Assembly: GCF_000949635.1 (NCBI RefSeq)
Contig: NZ_BAFN01000001.1
Coordinates: 186,001-250,000, forward strand
Length of the DNA: 64,000 nt
Reading direction: 5' to 3'
Source of the DNA: Candidatus Brocadia sinica JPN1
GTDB taxonomy: Bacteria > Planctomycetota > Brocadiia > Brocadiales > Brocadiaceae
Program-made: the position numbers and the translations under genes
The notes under the pieces: model-generated
Seen by the model: the letters and a program-made list of their open reading frames with translations, nothing else
What the model was told of the DNA's origin: nothing
Databases searched by the model: none
In this document: one piece after another, positions 42,123-51,603 of the stretch
Position numbering within the stretch: the first letter of the stretch is position 1
Layout: each line of letters opens with the position of its first letter

Positions 42123-43604
42123 ATGACACTAAAATTTTACAATTCATTAACGAAACAGAAGGAAGTTTTCACCCCTTTGCATGAAGGTTATGTTACTATG
42201 TATGTGTGTGGCCCTACGGTGTATGATCATCCTCATCTTGGACATGCCAAGAGTTACGTTAGTTTTGACGTGATGGTCCGTTATCTCCGATATCTGGGCT
42301 ACAAAGTGCGTTATGTACAGAACATTACAGACGTTGGTCATCTGACAGACAACGCTGATACGGGTGAAGATAAGATACTGAAACGTGCGCAAAGAGAACA
42401 TATAGAACCTGCCGAACTTGTCGAAATATACACGCGAAGCTATTTCGAAGACATGGATAAACTCAATAACGTACGACCCGATATCTCACCACGGGCAACG
42501 GCACATATCCCCGAACAAATTGAACTCGTGGAAAGGTTAATTGAGAAAGGGTATGCCTACGTATCAAATGGATCTGTGTACTTTGATGTCCGGAAGTTCA
42601 GGGAATATGGAAAACTCTCCGGGAGAAAGCAGGAGGAGCTTGAGGCTGGTGCCCGATTAGAAATCAATCCTGAAAAGAGAAACCCTTCCGATTTTGCGCT
42701 CTGGAAGAAGGCGGCGCCCGGCCACATCATGCGATGGAAAAGTCCATGGGGGGAAGGTTTTCCCGGATGGCATCTTGAGTGTTCTGCCATGTCCATGAAA
42801 TACCTGGGGCAGACATTGGATATTCACGGCGGAGGACTGGAAAACACCTTCCCGCATCATGAATGTGAAATCGCACAGAGCGAGGCTGCAAACGAATTGC
42901 CTTTTGTACGATACTGGATTCACAATAACATGGTCACTGTAAATGGTCAAAAGATGGGAAAATCTCTGGGTAACTTTATTACCCTCAAGGATGCCTTTAA
43001 GAGTTACCACCCCTTAACGATACGGTTCTTTATCCTCACTACCCATTATCGCAGTCCTCTTGACTATAGTAATGAAGCGTTGGATGCGGCCAATAAAGGA
43101 CTGGAGCGCATGCACAACACAGTCAAAAACCTGCGGGAGCGGTTAGGATATGCGAAGGACGATTCAACACCGGATGAAATTTACGAAAAATTGGAACAAT
43201 ATAAAACGAAGTTCCTTGAGGCGATGAACGAGGATATCAATACCCCCGGCGCTATTGCTGTACTTTTTGATCTATCAAAAGACGTAAATACCTTATTAAA
43301 CTCTGGTCAGGAGATAAGCAAAAAATGTCTGGAAGACATTGATAAATTGTATCAGGAACTCGGTGGCAATATCCTGGGTATAATTGAGCCTAAACTTAAA
43401 ACAGTGACTACAACCTCTACATTCAGTTGGCAAGTAGAAGATAAAACGACTGAAGACATCATGAAAGTTCTCATTGACACCCGCAATGAACTCAGGAAGG
43501 CAAAACAATGGCAATTATCTGACTTCATCCGCAATAAACTCTCAGAAATAGGCATTGCCCTCGATGATAAACCTGATGGCACTATATGGAAAAAAACAAA
43601 ATGA
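42123..43604 (+). CDS. cysS: Cysteine--tRNA ligase
   Basis: A 493-residue CysRS. It begins MTLKFYNSLTKQKEVFTPLH. The zinc-ligand cysteine and HIGH-type motif are in YVCGPTVYDHPHLGHAK. WHLECSAMSMKYLG and HGGGLENTFPHHECEIAQSE are zinc-site and core signatures. KMGKSLGNF is the KMSKS-type loop. Length is near normal. The ATG at 42123 is chosen over the frame opening at 42072, which would overlap the Uma2 gene. Confidence 0.97.
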   Translation: MTLKFYNSLTKQKEVFTPLHEGYVTMYVCGPTVYDHPHLGHAKSYVSFDVMVRYLRYLGYKVRYVQNITDVGHLTDNADTGEDKILKRAQREHIEPAELVEIYTRSYFEDMDKLNNVRPDISPRATAHIPEQIELVERLIEKGYAYVSNGSVYFDVRKFREYGKLSGRKQEELEAGARLEINPEKRNPSDFALWKKAAPGHIMRWKSPWGEGFPGWHLECSAMSMKYLGQTLDIHGGGLENTFPHHECEIAQSEAANELPFVRYWIHNNMVTVNGQKMGKSLGNFITLKDAFKSYHPLTIRFFILTTHYRSPLDYSNEALDAANKGLERMHNTVKNLRERLGYAKDDSTPDEIYEKLEQYKTKFLEAMNEDINTPGAIAVLFDLSKDVNTLLNSGQEISKKCLEDIDKLYQELGGNILGIIEPKLKTVTTTSTFSWQVEDKTTEDIMKVLIDTRNELRKAKQWQLSDFIRNKLSEIGIALDDKPDGTIWKKTK

Positions 43605-43612
43605 GGAAAAGT

Positions 43613-44266
43613 ATGATTACACTGGAACAGGTGAAAAACCACCCGGACGTTAAAGTCTATATAAAAAAGGCAAATGATTTTCTGGGGGTAATCGGTTATA
43701 CAGAGCACGGAGAACGTCATGGAAATTATGTGGCTAAGAATGCACGGAAGATTCTCGAAGAACTCGGATACGACGCAAACTCATGCGAACTTGCGGCTAT
43801 TGCAGGATATATCCATGACATTGGAAACGTGGTGAGTCGCCATTCGCATCCTGAACACAGCGCCCACCTGGCGAGTCAATTCTTAAAGGAGTTACACATG
43901 CCTGTGGAAGACCGCGTTCTTGTTATGAGCGCGGTAGGAAATCATGATGAAGGCGCCTGTGATATTGTAAGCCCGGTGTCAGCAGCGCTCATCATTGCGG
44001 ATAAATCCGATGTCCATCGGTCAAGGGTGAGAAGTCTAAAGGAAATTAAATTTGATATCCATGACCGGGTCAATTATGCCGTGACAAAATCCAAACTTCA
44101 CATGAATGCGCAAAACAAGACAATTACTCTCATCCTCGATATTGACAAGGAAATTTCAGATATGGTGGAGTACTTTGAGATCTTTACCGCCCGCATGGTT
44201 GCCTGTCGTCGCGCCGCCAAACTTCTTGAGTGTACGTTTGACGTAAAGGTAAATGGTTCATCGTGA
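43613..44266 (+). CDS. HD-domain phosphohydrolase
   Basis: A 217-residue HD protein. The metal site is spread over GERHGNYVAKNARKILEELG and AAIAGYIHDIGNV, with SHPEHSAHLASQFL and VGNHDEGACD following, the usual H...HD...H...D order. The substrate is unknown; such proteins often act on nucleotides or dNTPs. The start is placed at ATG 43613 (MITLEQVK), with GAGG nearby; upstream ATGs at 43601 and 43586 overlap cysS. It is co-transcribed with cysS. Confidence 0.88.
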   Translation: MITLEQVKNHPDVKVYIKKANDFLGVIGYTEHGERHGNYVAKNARKILEELGYDANSCELAAIAGYIHDIGNVVSRHSHPEHSAHLASQFLKELHMPVEDRVLVMSAVGNHDEGACDIVSPVSAALIIADKSDVHRSRVRSLKEIKFDIHDRVNYAVTKSKLHMNAQNKTITLILDIDKEISDMVEYFEIFTARMVACRRAAKLLECTFDVKVNGSS

Positions 44267-44370
44267 TATTTTATTTGCATCAGAAGAACGATGAAACTTT
44301 CTACGGGGAAAAACCTCCTGGATACATTTTTGTTAGAGAGCGAAAAAGAATAACGTATAGTCAGTTATTC

Positions 44371-45306
44371 TCAGGAAACTTCATCAGAAAGTTTTTTTAG
44401 CTTACCAATGGCATCAGAAAGATAGATCAATTGATCAACGCTTAAACATTCCCCCCTTATTCGTTCATCCAGTTGCATATCTCTTATAATTCCCTTCAGG
44501 TGTTCTCTTGAAATTTTGGGTAAGGTTATATTTTCAAGACTATTTATTAATGTCTTCCGCCGGGAAGTAAATATTGCGTAAATGATCTTTCTGAAAAATG
44601 GATAGTCTGTTATTCTGCCTGCGTACTTCTCTTTGTGGACAACTACCTTAACAAGAGCCGAATGAATCTCCGGTCTTGGCCAGAATACTTCCGGGGGTAA
44701 AGTCTTTACGACAGCTACTTCTGAAAACAACTGGGTAATTACCGATAATATGCCATATTCCCGTGTGCCTGGAATTGCCGTCATTCGCTCTGTAATCTCC
44801 TTCTGAAGCATCATCACCATCAAATCGACAGGTAGATCGCCTTCCAGGAGGTTGATAATTACGGGTGTGCTGATGTTGTATGGCAGATTGGAAACTACTT
44901 TTATTCGGGGTTGATTGTGCTCCTTTAGCCAATTGAGCAACAAAGATATGATATCCGGATTCAGTTCGTGTTTCGTTTTTAAGACATCGGTATTAACAAG
45001 GGTAATATTTGCATAAAATTTTAGTATGTCAGATGAGAGTTCAAATAACTTTTTGTCCACCTCTACGGTAAATACATGCCGGGACCTTGCGGCCAACAAC
45101 CTGGTCAGCCCCCCTGTTCCCGTGCCTATCTCCAGTATAACGTCATCTTCCTTCAGGTCTGCAATATCGGGAATGCATAAGAGGATATTCTGATCAATGA
45201 GAAAATTTTGACCAAACCGTTTGCTGGGGGTAATTCCCCTGCGACTGAAAATCTGCTTCAGTACGGCCGGTGTGTGAGGAATAAAGTCTATTTCGTTTTG
45301 TGGCAT
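44371..45306 (-). CDS. rsmA: 16S rRNA dimethyladenosine transferase RsmA (KsgA)
   Basis: A 311-residue KsgA, which dimethylates two adenines in helix 45 of 16S rRNA. Signatures are FGQNFLIDQNIL, ILEIGTGTGGLTRLLA (SAM loop), VVSNLPYNISTPVI (catalytic NLPY) and MMLQKEITERM. It is slightly longer than the E. coli enzyme because of loops in the middle and a C-terminal extension. It follows the cupin gene by 127 bases, a gap that contains a dispersed repeat. Confidence 0.95.
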   Translation of the reverse strand: MPQNEIDFIPHTPAVLKQIFSRRGITPSKRFGQNFLIDQNILLCIPDIADLKEDDVILEIGTGTGGLTRLLAARSRHVFTVEVDKKLFELSSDILKFYANITLVNTDVLKTKHELNPDIISLLLNWLKEHNQPRIKVVSNLPYNISTPVIINLLEGDLPVDLMVMMLQKEITERMTAIPGTREYGILSVITQLFSEVAVVKTLPPEVFWPRPEIHSALVKVVVHKEKYAGRITDYPFFRKIIYAIFTSRRKTLINSLENITLPKISREHLKGIIRDMQLDERIRGECLSVDQLIYLSDAIGKLKKLSDEVS

Positions 45307-45327
45307 AATCGTTTTCCTATAATGGAT

Positions 45328-45380
45328 GGCATGGACTTCGCTGTGAGCGCTCAGTCGAACGACAAACTTGTTTGTCCGTG
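45328..45380. repeat. Dispersed palindromic repeat, copy b (long form)
   Basis: A 53-base unit with GGCATGGAC at the left, GTGAGCGCTCAGTCGAACGA in the middle and CAAACTTGTTTGTCCGTG at the right. The copy at 58536-58589 matches it nearly base for base. Shorter copies lack the middle part. It lies between the cupin gene and rsmA. Confidence 0.75.
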
Positions 45381-45433
45381 ATCCAAAAATGGGATTTATT
45401 TATACTTTTAGTTTTTTATAACTATCAACTGAT

Positions 45434-45793
45434 TTATAGCACCTCTTCATCTTCTGGTCGCCAGGCTGGATCAACGATACACAAGAATTTTAAATCGTTA
45501 TGTCCAATATTTTTAATACACTGTATTGCATTTGGTGGGATATAAATGGCCTGGCCCGTGCGAACTTCTACAGACTCATTATCAATATACATCATTCCCT
45601 TACCTTCCAGGATGTAATATACCTCTGAGTGCTTTAATTTGTGCCTATATGAAATTTCGCCCTGCTTAACAACTGCATGTGCTAAACTGTAGCGAAGCTT
45701 TACATACTCCTTATCCGGATGCAGAAGTTCGCGAAGGATGGCATTGTCCCCAGCTACAAACTCTTCACAATTTTGCAAGTCTTTTATAAACAT
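45434..45793 (-). CDS. Cupin-domain protein
   Basis: A 119-residue single cupin. The metal motif appears as HKLKHSEVYYILEGKGMMYI and the second as GQAIYIPPNAIQCIKN, with glutamate and histidine ligands of the first motif visible. It lies 27 bases after pdxA, probably in one operon with it. Function could range from sugar isomerase to regulator; nothing in the sequence decides. Confidence 0.88.
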   Translation of the reverse strand: MFIKDLQNCEEFVAGDNAILRELLHPDKEYVKLRYSLAHAVVKQGEISYRHKLKHSEVYYILEGKGMMYIDNESVEVRTGQAIYIPPNAIQCIKNIGHNDLKFLCIVDPAWRPEDEEVL

Positions 45794-45820
45794 TTTCTCT
45801 GCGTTTCAGTATCTCCGGAG

Positions 45821-46831
45821 TTAACTGCACCGTACCATTCTTACTGCCATCTTTATGGCCTCCATCATGGAATGGGGATCGGCGATACCCTTACCCGCAA
45901 TGTCATAAGCAGTGCCATGGTCTGGTGATGTGCGGACAAAGGGAATACCCAGGGTAATGTTTACCCCGGTCTCAAAGGCATGCAATTTCAGAGGAATTGC
46001 ACCCTGGTCGTGATAGATGGCTACAACCGCATCATAAACACCCTTCAATGCCTTATAATATACCGTATCGGCTGAGACTGGACCATCACATTGAATTCCA
46101 TTTTTCTTTGCCTTTTCAACTGCGGGGATAATAACCTTCCTTTCCTCGTCTCCAAATATACCTTCCTCCCCTGCATGTGGGTTTAAACCACAGACGGCGA
46201 TTCTTGGCTTTTTTAGGCCAAAATACTGTTTGAGGTTGTTGTCACTAATGGCTATTGTTCCCAGAACGTCTTTTACGGTAATCGACTGTGGTACGTCTTT
46301 TAAGGCAATATGTGTGGTAACAAAGGCCACCCTTAGCTTTCCACCCACCATCAGCATAACAACACGCTCAACGCCTGAAAAAATTTGGAGCATCTCTGTA
46401 TGACCGGGGTAGCCATACCCCCCGAGATGTATGGCCTCCTTGCAAATTGGTGCAGTAACAAGGGCGTCGATATGTCCACTCATGGCGAGATTAATTCCCC
46501 TGATCACGCATTGAACGGACAATTCTCCACCTTCTGCTGTTGCCTTCTTCTGCTTTATGAGATTCGACTTAAAATTATCCATGGACAACAGTGAAATAGG
46601 TTGTTTTGAGTCTTTAATTTCTGATATATGAGAAATTATTCGATATTTTAAGGGTATTTTTAAAGTCCTGGCCGCTTGCTCAAACACGTTCTTATTGCCA
46701 ATAATGACATAATTGGCAATCTTTCTGACGGCTGGGGATTTTAACGACTTTAAGATAATCTCTGGTCCGATCCCACAGGGATCACCCATCGTTATTCCGA
46801 TCAGTAATTTTGATTTTTTATTTTTTTTCAT
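45821..46831 (-). CDS. pdxA: 4-hydroxythreonine-4-phosphate dehydrogenase
   Basis: A 336-residue PdxA-type enzyme, which oxidises 4-hydroxythreonine phosphate for pyridoxal phosphate synthesis. Signatures are IGITMGDPCGIGPEII, ALVTAPICKEAIHLGGYGYPGHTEML, CGLNPHAGEEGIFG and IYHDQGAIPLKLHAFETGVN, with HGTAYDIAGKG near the end; the zinc histidines lie in these stretches. Length is normal. pdxJ is not in the window. It heads a minus-strand group with the cupin gene and rsmA. Confidence 0.95.
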   Translation of the reverse strand: MKKNKKSKLLIGITMGDPCGIGPEIILKSLKSPAVRKIANYVIIGNKNVFEQAARTLKIPLKYRIISHISEIKDSKQPISLLSMDNFKSNLIKQKKATAEGGELSVQCVIRGINLAMSGHIDALVTAPICKEAIHLGGYGYPGHTEMLQIFSGVERVVMLMVGGKLRVAFVTTHIALKDVPQSITVKDVLGTIAISDNNLKQYFGLKKPRIAVCGLNPHAGEEGIFGDEERKVIIPAVEKAKKNGIQCDGPVSADTVYYKALKGVYDAVVAIYHDQGAIPLKLHAFETGVNITLGIPFVRTSPDHGTAYDIAGKGIADPHSMMEAIKMAVRMVRCS

Positions 46832-46862
46832 ATTTGTCTGTAGGGTCAGATACAGATATCAC

Positions 46863-47131
46863 TCAATCAAGATCGGCCGCGCGGTTCGCCATATCGGCTG
46901 CCGTGAAAGTTAGATGCTTAATCCTTATCATCTGATCTCCACCACGCTGAAACTCGTATGGCACCTTCTGAAACTCCACCGCATACCCGCCACGCTGCAA
47001 CCCCACTGCGATTTCTTCCACATAAGACGAAAGAAACCCTCCGAGGTCAAGCAATGGAAAAATCCGCACCTCCTTCGCAACTCTTCAAACGAACGACCCC
47101 ATGGAACAACTTTATCCAGCGTAAACCCCAT
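46863..47131 (-). pseudogene. SAM-dependent methyltransferase remnant, internally deleted
   Basis: The N-terminal end MGFTLDKVVPWGRSFEEL (from ATG 47131) is joined directly, in another frame, to EVRIFPLLDLGG and YAVEFQKVPYEFQRGGDQMI, ending at 46863. These are the two ends of a family of class I SAM methyltransferases whose full members are over 200 residues. The SAM-binding middle is gone and the frames no longer agree, so no enzyme can be made. It begins two bases after the stop of the membrane-protein gene upstream. Confidence 0.8.
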
Positions 47132-47133
47132 TC

Positions 47134-47523
47134 TTACTTCTCACGAATACAAAATCTATTAACAATTTGCGATACCGAAACTATATTGATAAACAGGAAT
47201 ATACTATCAAATATGAGGTTTTCAATTCCTTTTAATCCCGACAATGCCAGTAGATATATCATAACGTAAATAACTGCTCCACCAGAAATAAGACCCAACG
47301 TATAACCAAGCCAATGCCGACATAAAAGAAGAACTGATGTTACGAGGTAAAGCGGAATAAAAAACATATCAGGGTATATAAGAGCCTTATATGCTTCCCC
47401 TGGAAAGGCCTCAGGCTTCTTCCAATTTCCAGTTCCAGCCATGGAAACAGCAAAAGCTTGAAAAAGACCCCAAATACCAAACCAAATAATTGCAACCCAT
47501 GGTTTTATCACTAAGTTTTCCAC
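47134..47523 (-). CDS. Small integral membrane protein of unknown function
   Basis: A 129-residue protein with about four hydrophobic segments (IKPWVAIIWFGIWGLFQAFA, MFFIPLYLVTSVLLL, LGLISGGAVIYVMIYLLAL and LIFDSIFLFINIVSV). No catalytic motif is seen. The gene runs directly into the dead methyltransferase, two bases away, so both were once one transcript. I do not recognise a family. Confidence 0.72.
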   Translation of the reverse strand: MENLVIKPWVAIIWFGIWGLFQAFAVSMAGTGNWKKPEAFPGEAYKALIYPDMFFIPLYLVTSVLLLCRHWLGYTLGLISGGAVIYVMIYLLALSGLKGIENLIFDSIFLFINIVSVSQIVNRFCIREK

Positions 47524-47631
47524 TGACTACTGAGTTTTTATATAAACCCCTGTTCCTGCTGGTTCAATCTTGCAGATTGAACCATACAATTTAAACCGAA
47601 CGCAAGCTATAAATCCTTCATCCCCATTCCA

Positions 47632-47655
47632 CACGGACAAACAAGTTTGTCCATG
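47632..47655. repeat. Dispersed palindromic repeat, copy c (short form)
   Basis: CACGGACAAAC and GTTTGTCCATG form an 11-base stem around AA. Read on the minus strand it is GGCATGGACAAACTTGTTTG, the long form at 45328 without its 27-base middle part. Confidence 0.75.
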
Positions 47656-47699
47656 CCACCCTTTCTTGCTTATGCTGTGCTTCTTATGTGCCCCTCTAT

Positions 47700-48344
47700 T
47701 TATAGAAATCCTTGTTCCATCAATTGCTCTTGTGTAATACCGCCCTTTTTCTCCTGGACATTTGTCAGAAGTCTTTTAATCCACTTGCCCATCATGTCGA
47801 TCTCGATATTTACCGGATCCCCTGCCTTCTTGAATCCCAGGGTAGTCGAGGATAATGTATAAGGGATTAATGCCACGGAAAAAGCGCCATCTACAAGATT
47901 AACGATCGTAAGACTGATACCATCTATGGCAACAGAACCCTTTTCAATCATTATATCGGTAAATTTTTTTTCGACCGAAAAGGACATGGTACATTGATCG
48001 GCAGATTGTTTCTTCCCCTTTATTGTGCCTGTACCGTCCACATGACCTGTGACAAAGTGCCCCCCCATTCTGTCACCCACCCTTAATGCCCGTTCAATAT
48101 TGACACTTTCTGCGTAACATAATTTCCCTAGTGTGGTTTTTTTCAGAGTTTCACTGGAGACGTCAAAACTTACAATCTTGCCCGAAATCTCTTTTACCGT
48201 AAGGCATACCCCGTTAATGGCAATACTTTCTCCCAACGTAAGGTCGTCGTAAAAGCCCGAAAAATCTAAAAACAGTTCGCCTCCCCCTGCCTTCAGAGAC
48301 AAGTTTTTTACTGATGCTAAATGCTCAATGATGCCGGTAAACAT
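47700..48344 (-). CDS. ribE: Riboflavin synthase alpha subunit
   Basis: A 214-residue trimeric riboflavin synthase with two lumazine-binding barrels. It starts MFTGIIEHLASVK. SIAINGVCLTVKEI lies in the first barrel, MGGHFVTGHVDGTG opens the second, and SVAIDGISLTIVNL repeats the pattern. Length is normal. Other rib genes are not nearby, and no FMN riboswitch was found upstream. Confidence 0.96.
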   Translation of the reverse strand: MFTGIIEHLASVKNLSLKAGGGELFLDFSGFYDDLTLGESIAINGVCLTVKEISGKIVSFDVSSETLKKTTLGKLCYAESVNIERALRVGDRMGGHFVTGHVDGTGTIKGKKQSADQCTMSFSVEKKFTDIMIEKGSVAIDGISLTIVNLVDGAFSVALIPYTLSSTTLGFKKAGDPVNIEIDMMGKWIKRLLTNVQEKKGGITQEQLMEQGFL

Positions 48345-48530
48345 GACTATTTTTAGTTAGAATTCAGAAATCAGAAGACAGAATAAAAATTGAATGCTAT
48401 GAAAATCAAATATCAAAGATATAAAATCAAAAATACATATCAAACTTTAAAAGTTAGCATTTTTAATTTGTCATTTTGCATTTTGATTTTTTATTTTTGT
48501 ATTTTTCAATGCGGTTATATGTAAACCCTT
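48345..48530. other. AT-rich intergenic stretch with repeated words
   Basis: Between psd and ribE lie AT-rich words such as AAATCAAATATCAAAG and TTTTGCATTTTGATTTTT, partly inverted with respect to each other. No frame looks coding. Confidence 0.45.
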
Positions 48531-49193
48531 TTAATTCCTGTTACGGATCTTGCCAAGTATCGTCTTCCCTGCCGTCACTTTTTCCCCTACCCTGACCATC
48601 ACTTCAAACTGAACCGAATTTGGGACAAAGACCTCAACCCGTGAGCCAAACTTGATCATGCCGAATCGCTGCCCCTTTTCAAAAACATCTCCCACTTTGC
48701 AGGCGCATACGATGCGTTTGGCGATTTTGCCCGCAATTTGTTTTACTGCGATCTTTGTATGACTTCCCGTTAAAGACAAACCCATCAGATTATTTTCATT
48801 ACTCCTAAAACACTCGTCGTCCCTGGCATCCAGAAATTTGCCTTTTGTATGTTTTATAAACTCGACACGGCCATGCACAGGGACGCGGTTTACATGTACA
48901 TTCAATACCGACATAAAGATACTGATCTTTGTCGAATTGCATTTCAGGTAATTTTCTTCAAAGACCGGTACGATATGAGATACGGTTCCATCCGCAGGGG
49001 CGATTATGAATTCGAGGCCTTGTGGGGTCTCTCTATTCGGATCACGGAAAAAATTCAGCAAGAAGGCTAAAAAAAACAACGGAACAGGGACAATCCACGG
49101 AAATAATGCAATGGAGACTCCTATTCCAACAACGCAGGGAATACCAAAGATCATTAACTCTCTAATTCCGTATTTTGCCAATGGGATGCGCAT
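48531..49193 (-). CDS. psd: Phosphatidylserine decarboxylase, short (archaeal-like) form
   Basis: A 220-residue proenzyme that makes phosphatidylethanolamine. Two membrane-associated hydrophobic stretches (IFGIPCVVGIGVSIALFPWI and VPLFFLAFLLNFF) precede the RDPNRETP and PADGTV signatures. IFMSVLNVHVNRVPVHGRV is the core. The self-cleavage site that makes the pyruvoyl group is MIKFGSRVE. Length matches the short Psd subfamily. Phosphatidylserine synthase is not in the window. Confidence 0.94.
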   Translation of the reverse strand: MRIPLAKYGIRELMIFGIPCVVGIGVSIALFPWIVPVPLFFLAFLLNFFRDPNRETPQGLEFIIAPADGTVSHIVPVFEENYLKCNSTKISIFMSVLNVHVNRVPVHGRVEFIKHTKGKFLDARDDECFRSNENNLMGLSLTGSHTKIAVKQIAGKIAKRIVCACKVGDVFEKGQRFGMIKFGSRVEVFVPNSVQFEVMVRVGEKVTAGKTILGKIRNRN

Positions 49194-49327
49194 AAGATTA
49201 TTTCTCTTTCATGTAAGGGTAAATGGAATATATATACCAGAAAAGTCCTGTTTTTCCATAAAATATTTGATATGATATTACTCCGATTTTGATTCATACT
49301 TATTAAATGGAGGGTAGTAATACTACT

Positions 49328-51592
49328 ATGAAGCGGTGGAACAAAATCTTTTTCTCTGGAGCAATCTTTGTCGTGGCGGTGTTTTTTCTCCCGTTTTTTC
49401 AAGGTAAACAGGAGGATATCAAAAAATCATCAGAAGCGGCATTTATGCAAAAAACGCAAAGACTCCAAATTCCTTTCATTGCCAATGAACATCAGATGGA
49501 TGAAAGAGTAGCGTTTGTTACCAATGCCTTTTGGGGGAGTATCTTTGTAACGAACGATGGAGAACTCGTTTATTCATTGCCACAAATGCATAGGAAAATC
49601 CCAGATGAGAAATGGTCAAAAAAACTGGTACTCAGAGAGGAATTTATCGGCGGGAAAGTGGAAAAAATAAAGGGAGAAGGAAAGACGGCAACGAAAGTGT
49701 CTTATTTTAAAGGGAAAGATCCGTCCAAATGGAAGGATAACATCTCAACATATGATGTTGTCAACCTTGGGGAGATATATGAAGGTATCGGTTTACGGCT
49801 GAAGGCGTTTGGAAATAATGTAGAAAAACTATTTACAGTAAAACCTGGCGCAAACCCGAACCAAATAAAGGTAAAACTGAACGGGGCAGATGCAGTAAGG
49901 GTGAATGAAGAGGGACAGATTGAGGCGGAGACAGAGTTAGGAACCGTTGTATTTACAAAACCGGTAGCCTATCAGGAGATACGTGGTGAGAGAGTTGTGG
50001 TCGATGTTGAGTATCATCTGCTGGCTTCTGAAGTCAGCAGGCAGAATACGGAAGCAGACCTCTCAAATCCGAAATCCGAAATTTACAATCCCAAATATAA
50101 AACGGACACGGATAACGGACATGGTTTGCGGATATACGGTTTCAAAGTAGCTGCTTATGACAGGGCAAAGGAACTCATCATTGATCCGCTTCTTGCCTCT
50201 ACGTATTTAGGAGGACTTGACTCAGATTATGGCTATTCTCTGGCCATAGATTCAGACAAAAATATTTTTGTTGCCGGTTATACCATGTCTTCAGATTTTC
50301 CGACAACTGCAGGCGTTTTTGATGTTTCTTATAGTGACAGTGATATCTTTGTGTCAAAACTAAACGGAGATTTAACGCGTCTTCTTGCATCGACCTATTT
50401 AGGAGGGGTCTCCGAAGATTATGTGCGTTCCATAGCTATAGATTCATTTAAAAATATTTATGTGATCGGCCAAACTACATCATCGGATTTTCCCATTACC
50501 TCTGACGCTTTTGATACTTCGAAAAGTGGTTTTAGTGACGCCTTTCTGGCAAAGCTAAGCGGAGATTTGACCTGCATTCTTGCATCCACCTATTTAGGAG
50601 GGTCATCCGACGATCATGCTCATTCTATCGTTTTAGACCCTGGTGGAATTAATATCTATGTAACCGGCAGGACTTTATCGTCAAATTTTCCAACGATCCC
50701 CGGCGCTTATGATACCTCGTTTGATGATGGCGATGCCTTTGTATCAAAGCTCAATTGGAATTTAACCCACCTGCTTGCATCCACCTATTTGGGGGGAACT
50801 GATAATGACTATGGCGCCTCGATAGCCATAGACTCAGACAGGAATATCTGTGTGAGTGGTGAGACCTGGTCTTCTGACTTTCCTGCAAGTATTGACGCTT
50901 ATGATACTTCATTTAATGGGGGTTTTGGCGACGTCTTTGTGTCAAAGTTAGATCGGAATTTAACGCATCTTCTTGCATCCACCTATCTGGGGGGAACCAC
51001 TGATGATTCTGCTCATTCTATTACCATAGACACACACGGGAATATTTATGTAACCGGCCAAACTGAGTCATTAGACTTCCCAACAACACCTGGCGCTTAT
51101 GATACCTCGTTTCATAATGGCGATGCCTTTGTATCAAAACTCAATTGGAATTTAACACGCCTTCTTGCATCCACATACCTGGGAGGAGCGGATGATGATG
51201 TGGCTAATTCTATAGCAATCGGATCAGGTGGGTCTATATACGTCGCAGGTTACACGGGATCGTCAGATTTTCCAACTACCCCTGGATCTTACACCACTTC
51301 GAAAGGTGTCTTTTTCGATGCCTTTATATCAAAGCTGAGCAGTGATTTAACAAGTCTCATTGCATCTACCTATTTGGGTGGATATTATAGAGACATCGCT
51401 CGCTCTATTGCCCTGGATCCGGGTGGAAATATTTATGTGGCAGGTGAGACCCGCTCATCAAATTTCCCGACAACTCCGGGTTCTTACGATCCTTCTTACA
51501 ACGGCGATTTCAATATTTCTTATACGTATGACGCCTTTGTGTCAAAGCTTGATAGTAATCTTTCGGCATCATTTCTTATGAATATGAAATAA
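49328..51592 (+). CDS. Secreted SBBP-repeat beta-propeller protein
   Basis: A protein of about 754 residues with an N-terminal membrane or signal segment (FFSGAIFVVAVFFLPFF). Residues up to about 280 form an unrecognised beta-rich domain. From about 285 there are eight SBBP repeats of 56-60 residues, each opening LLASTYLGG and containing SIAID..GNIYV.G.T.SSDFPTTPG and DAFVSKL. Such repeats fold as beta-propellers on the cell surface. It ends shortly after the last repeat without the C-terminal domain often present. ATG at 49328 follows a GGAGGG; an upstream ATG at 49307 is possible. Confidence 0.88.
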   Translation: MKRWNKIFFSGAIFVVAVFFLPFFQGKQEDIKKSSEAAFMQKTQRLQIPFIANEHQMDERVAFVTNAFWGSIFVTNDGELVYSLPQMHRKIPDEKWSKKLVLREEFIGGKVEKIKGEGKTATKVSYFKGKDPSKWKDNISTYDVVNLGEIYEGIGLRLKAFGNNVEKLFTVKPGANPNQIKVKLNGADAVRVNEEGQIEAETELGTVVFTKPVAYQEIRGERVVVDVEYHLLASEVSRQNTEADLSNPKSEIYNPKYKTDTDNGHGLRIYGFKVAAYDRAKELIIDPLLASTYLGGLDSDYGYSLAIDSDKNIFVAGYTMSSDFPTTAGVFDVSYSDSDIFVSKLNGDLTRLLASTYLGGVSEDYVRSIAIDSFKNIYVIGQTTSSDFPITSDAFDTSKSGFSDAFLAKLSGDLTCILASTYLGGSSDDHAHSIVLDPGGINIYVTGRTLSSNFPTIPGAYDTSFDDGDAFVSKLNWNLTHLLASTYLGGTDNDYGASIAIDSDRNICVSGETWSSDFPASIDAYDTSFNGGFGDVFVSKLDRNLTHLLASTYLGGTTDDSAHSITIDTHGNIYVTGQTESLDFPTTPGAYDTSFHNGDAFVSKLNWNLTRLLASTYLGGADDDVANSIAIGSGGSIYVAGYTGSSDFPTTPGSYTTSKGVFFDAFISKLSSDLTSLIASTYLGGYYRDIARSIALDPGGNIYVAGETRSSNFPTTPGSYDPSYNGDFNISYTYDAFVSKLDSNLSASFLMNMK

Positions 51593-51603
51593 TTTCATTA
51601 TTT

